Origin: Apis mellifera
Lineage: Eukaryota; Arthropoda; Insecta; Hymenoptera; Apidae
Direction: 5' to 3'
Assembly (NCBI RefSeq): GCF_003254395.2
Contig: NC_037647.1
Location: forward strand, 2,520,350-2,584,349
Length of the DNA: 64,000 nucleotides
Shown here in pieces: positions 61,835 through 64,000 of this stretch. Position 1 is the first letter of the stretch; the number at the start of each line of letters is the position of its first letter. The notes below the pieces were generated by a model, which worked only from the letters and a program-made list of their open reading frames with translations, had not been told where the DNA came from and made no database searches. The position numbers and the translations under genes are program-made.

Positions 61835-64000
61835 CTGAAACGGAAAGCATACGAGGATCGTGACTGTTTTACCGAAAATTGTGTCAAGCTTCATTTTTTT
61901 CCCCCCCTCCCAGGTAAAAAAGTTGTAATATTTGTTGGCAAACAGGTAAATCAAATTCCAGGTGAGTGTTCAAGCTTTCCGGTTTCACTTCTGGTTATAA
62001 TGAAATGTTTAAATGGTGAATTATCGTTTTTTATATTGTATAAATATATGTGAAAATTTAATATCTATTAGGTGAATTTTTATGGATATAAAAACAAGAT
62101 ATTAAAATGTTCAATTATCTCAATAATAATTTTTATTAATTTAATAATAAAAATTATTCAAGAATATGTTTCATTGAAAAATTGTTTAATTTTAATTTAA
62201 TTTTAATATAGAAAAATAGCTTGTTTTTGTTAAAATAATTTTTTAAAAATATAATTAAAAATTCTTCGTTTTCTTTTCTAATTTTTCACATTACAATCGA
62301 TTAATGATGGATTATCGAAAATGGGATAATTTTTAAATGAATTGATAATCCAAAAATCAGGGATGAAATATTTGTTAACCTTTATCTTTCTCTTTTCGAA
62401 TTGATTAAACTTTTATATCTTATCGAAAGAAATTGTTTAATTTTACAAAAATTTCATAATTAAAGAAATAATACGTGCATTTTTATTAAAATTAGAATAT
62501 TTTTATAGAGATATGATTAAATTGAATAAAATTTATTAATTACAAAAAAATTAAAAATAGGTTAAATTTGATTTTCTGAATGAATGAAATGAAAATGAAT
62601 AATAACGAAATAAAAATTTATTTTATAATTTTAATTCTTAAATGCACACTTTCATATTCAGATATTTAACAATATAATAATAATTTATCACATAATAGAA
62701 ATAAATAGAATTATTATATGTATAATTATATTGAAATACATTAGAAATTGTGTCATAATCAAAGTAAATAATTTATTGCATATTCATAATTAGTTTATTA
62801 TTGTTTATATATTATTTATATATTACATATATATTTTAATTATTTGGCAGCAGATATTTAAAAAATATCATCCATTTAAAAATTGAATTTAATATTTTTA
62901 CATGTATATCTCATATTTCTATAACAAATATTCAAAAAATCTTCTATTAACATTTCATATCAATATTAAATTTAATATTTTACATTCTCATTTTTCCCAT
63001 ATTCTTATTCTTCATGGTCTTATCACCAAACAATTCCAAATCATCCTATAATCCCCAAAAAAATGTTTCATTACATTCAAAAATCATCCATTTCACAGTT
63101 AAATTCAACGTTTTTACATATAAATCCCTTTTTTCTCCTCCTCCCCCACGGATATACACACAAAAGTTTCCATTCAAAAATCAGAGAACAGAGGGAAAAA
63201 GTGTGGGATCGATCAATCGAACGAGAAACGTCTTTCCCCGTAACGATCGAAAGCGTGGAATCTATTGGCCGCGGTCAGCATTCCGGTAAATTTTCAGCTC
63301 GGTGAAATCGAGCGTGGTTAAACGCTTTCGGCGAGAATCCGCGCCGTTTCAACGGCACAACGGGAGTAACAGGGGGAGTAACCCTGTTACAAGTCGAACG
63401 ATCGTGCAGCCACCCCTAAATTAATTAGACTGTTCGACGGTGACCTTGCATTAGCGTGCCGCCCGTAATTAAATCCCGCCCTCTTACACTCTTGGTCCGT
63501 CTTATTAAAGGTGCGCCATTACATCCCATTGATAACATCATCTGATGAGATACTCTCCCTATACCACACCGTCAACATTTCTTATTTACGCTTCGTTCTC
63601 GCCGTTAATTGCGATCCTGACGGGGCAAACGTGAATCCGCCTTCGCATTCGAATAAAAAAATTTGGTTGTTTACGTTGATCTATGGTGGTGATTTCCAAT
63701 TGCAAATGCAAATTTAATAAAGGGATATATTGTGAGGATTATTAATAGATTTTTTCGTTGGAGGATGCGATATTGACGTATTATATTTTTATTGCAAATG
63801 TGCTTTGAATTTTATTGTATATATTCCTTATAACTTTGATTTTCTTGGAATTAGATTGGAGCGTGTATTTAATAAGTAGAATGAATTTTTAGGCATTAAA
63901 TAATATTATTTTTATCGTGTTATTAAATTGTGTTATTAATGTTCATTTGATAAATTGATGGAGAAAAAATCGATCATTTTGTATTTCTTTTTTAGAATAA
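61835..64000 (-). other. CTL1 upstream region or first intron
   Basis: 61.9-63.1 kb is very AT-rich; 63.17-63.62 kb is CpG-rich and may be promoter or enhancer. I searched for a minus-strand ATG exon ending in a GT donor with CTL1-like N-terminal sequence and found none that I trust. Confidence 0.4.

Overview
The window looks like nuclear DNA of an insect, most likely a bee (honey-bee-like). The evidence is a very AT-rich background broken by short CpG-rich islands, many AT, ATT, GA and TTTC microsatellites, long introns, GT-AG splice sites, and three insect-type multi-exon genes. The genus is inferred from composition and protein resemblance, not from a database search.

Three protein-coding genes could be reconstructed exon by exon, with every splice phase checked. 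(1) A Meng-Po/SBK1-type serine/threonine kinase runs on the minus strand from 20176 to 11713 (6 coding exons, 775 aa). (2) An SNF-related kinase (SNRK) runs on the plus strand from 37997 to 46023 (7 coding exons, 1092 aa), with a probable 5' non-coding exon about 11 kb upstream near 25.98-26.96 kb. (3) A choline transporter-like protein (SLC44/CTL1 type) runs on the minus strand from 61834 to 54174 (15 coding exons, about 572-578 aa). Its extreme N-terminus may lie in an exon that I could not find.

Layout: 1-10.4 kb is gene-poor, with a higher-order minisatellite at 1.15-1.83 kb and CpG-rich, possibly regulatory patches. At 10.36-10.73 kb there is an unrecognised coding-like fragment carrying one apparent frameshift. 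11.7-20.2 kb is the Meng-Po gene. 20.2-26 kb holds its probable promoter region, an unrecognised minus-strand coding-like exon at 22.24-22.62 kb, and a CTCF-like motif at 25.96 kb beside the SNRK promoter. 26-46 kb is SNRK with an 11 kb first intron. 46-52 kb is SNRK 3' UTR or flank with long ATT, AT and A tracts. 54.2-61.8 kb is CTL1, and 61.8-64 kb is its upstream region or first intron.

The two kinase genes are arranged head to head (candidate start regions about 2.7 kb apart), while SNRK and CTL1 are tail to tail. The genes are unrelated in pathway as far as sequence shows: SNRK has the activation-loop threonine used by LKB1, Meng-Po/SBK kinases form a separate kinase family, and CTL1 is a membrane transporter. 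I found no CRISPR array, operon, intact transposon, rRNA or tRNA. I did not find a clearly new biological system. The best leads are the frameshifted fragment at 10.4 kb, the unknown exon at 22.2 kb, the hairpin at 61.2 kb and the near-perfect palindrome at 27.7 kb.
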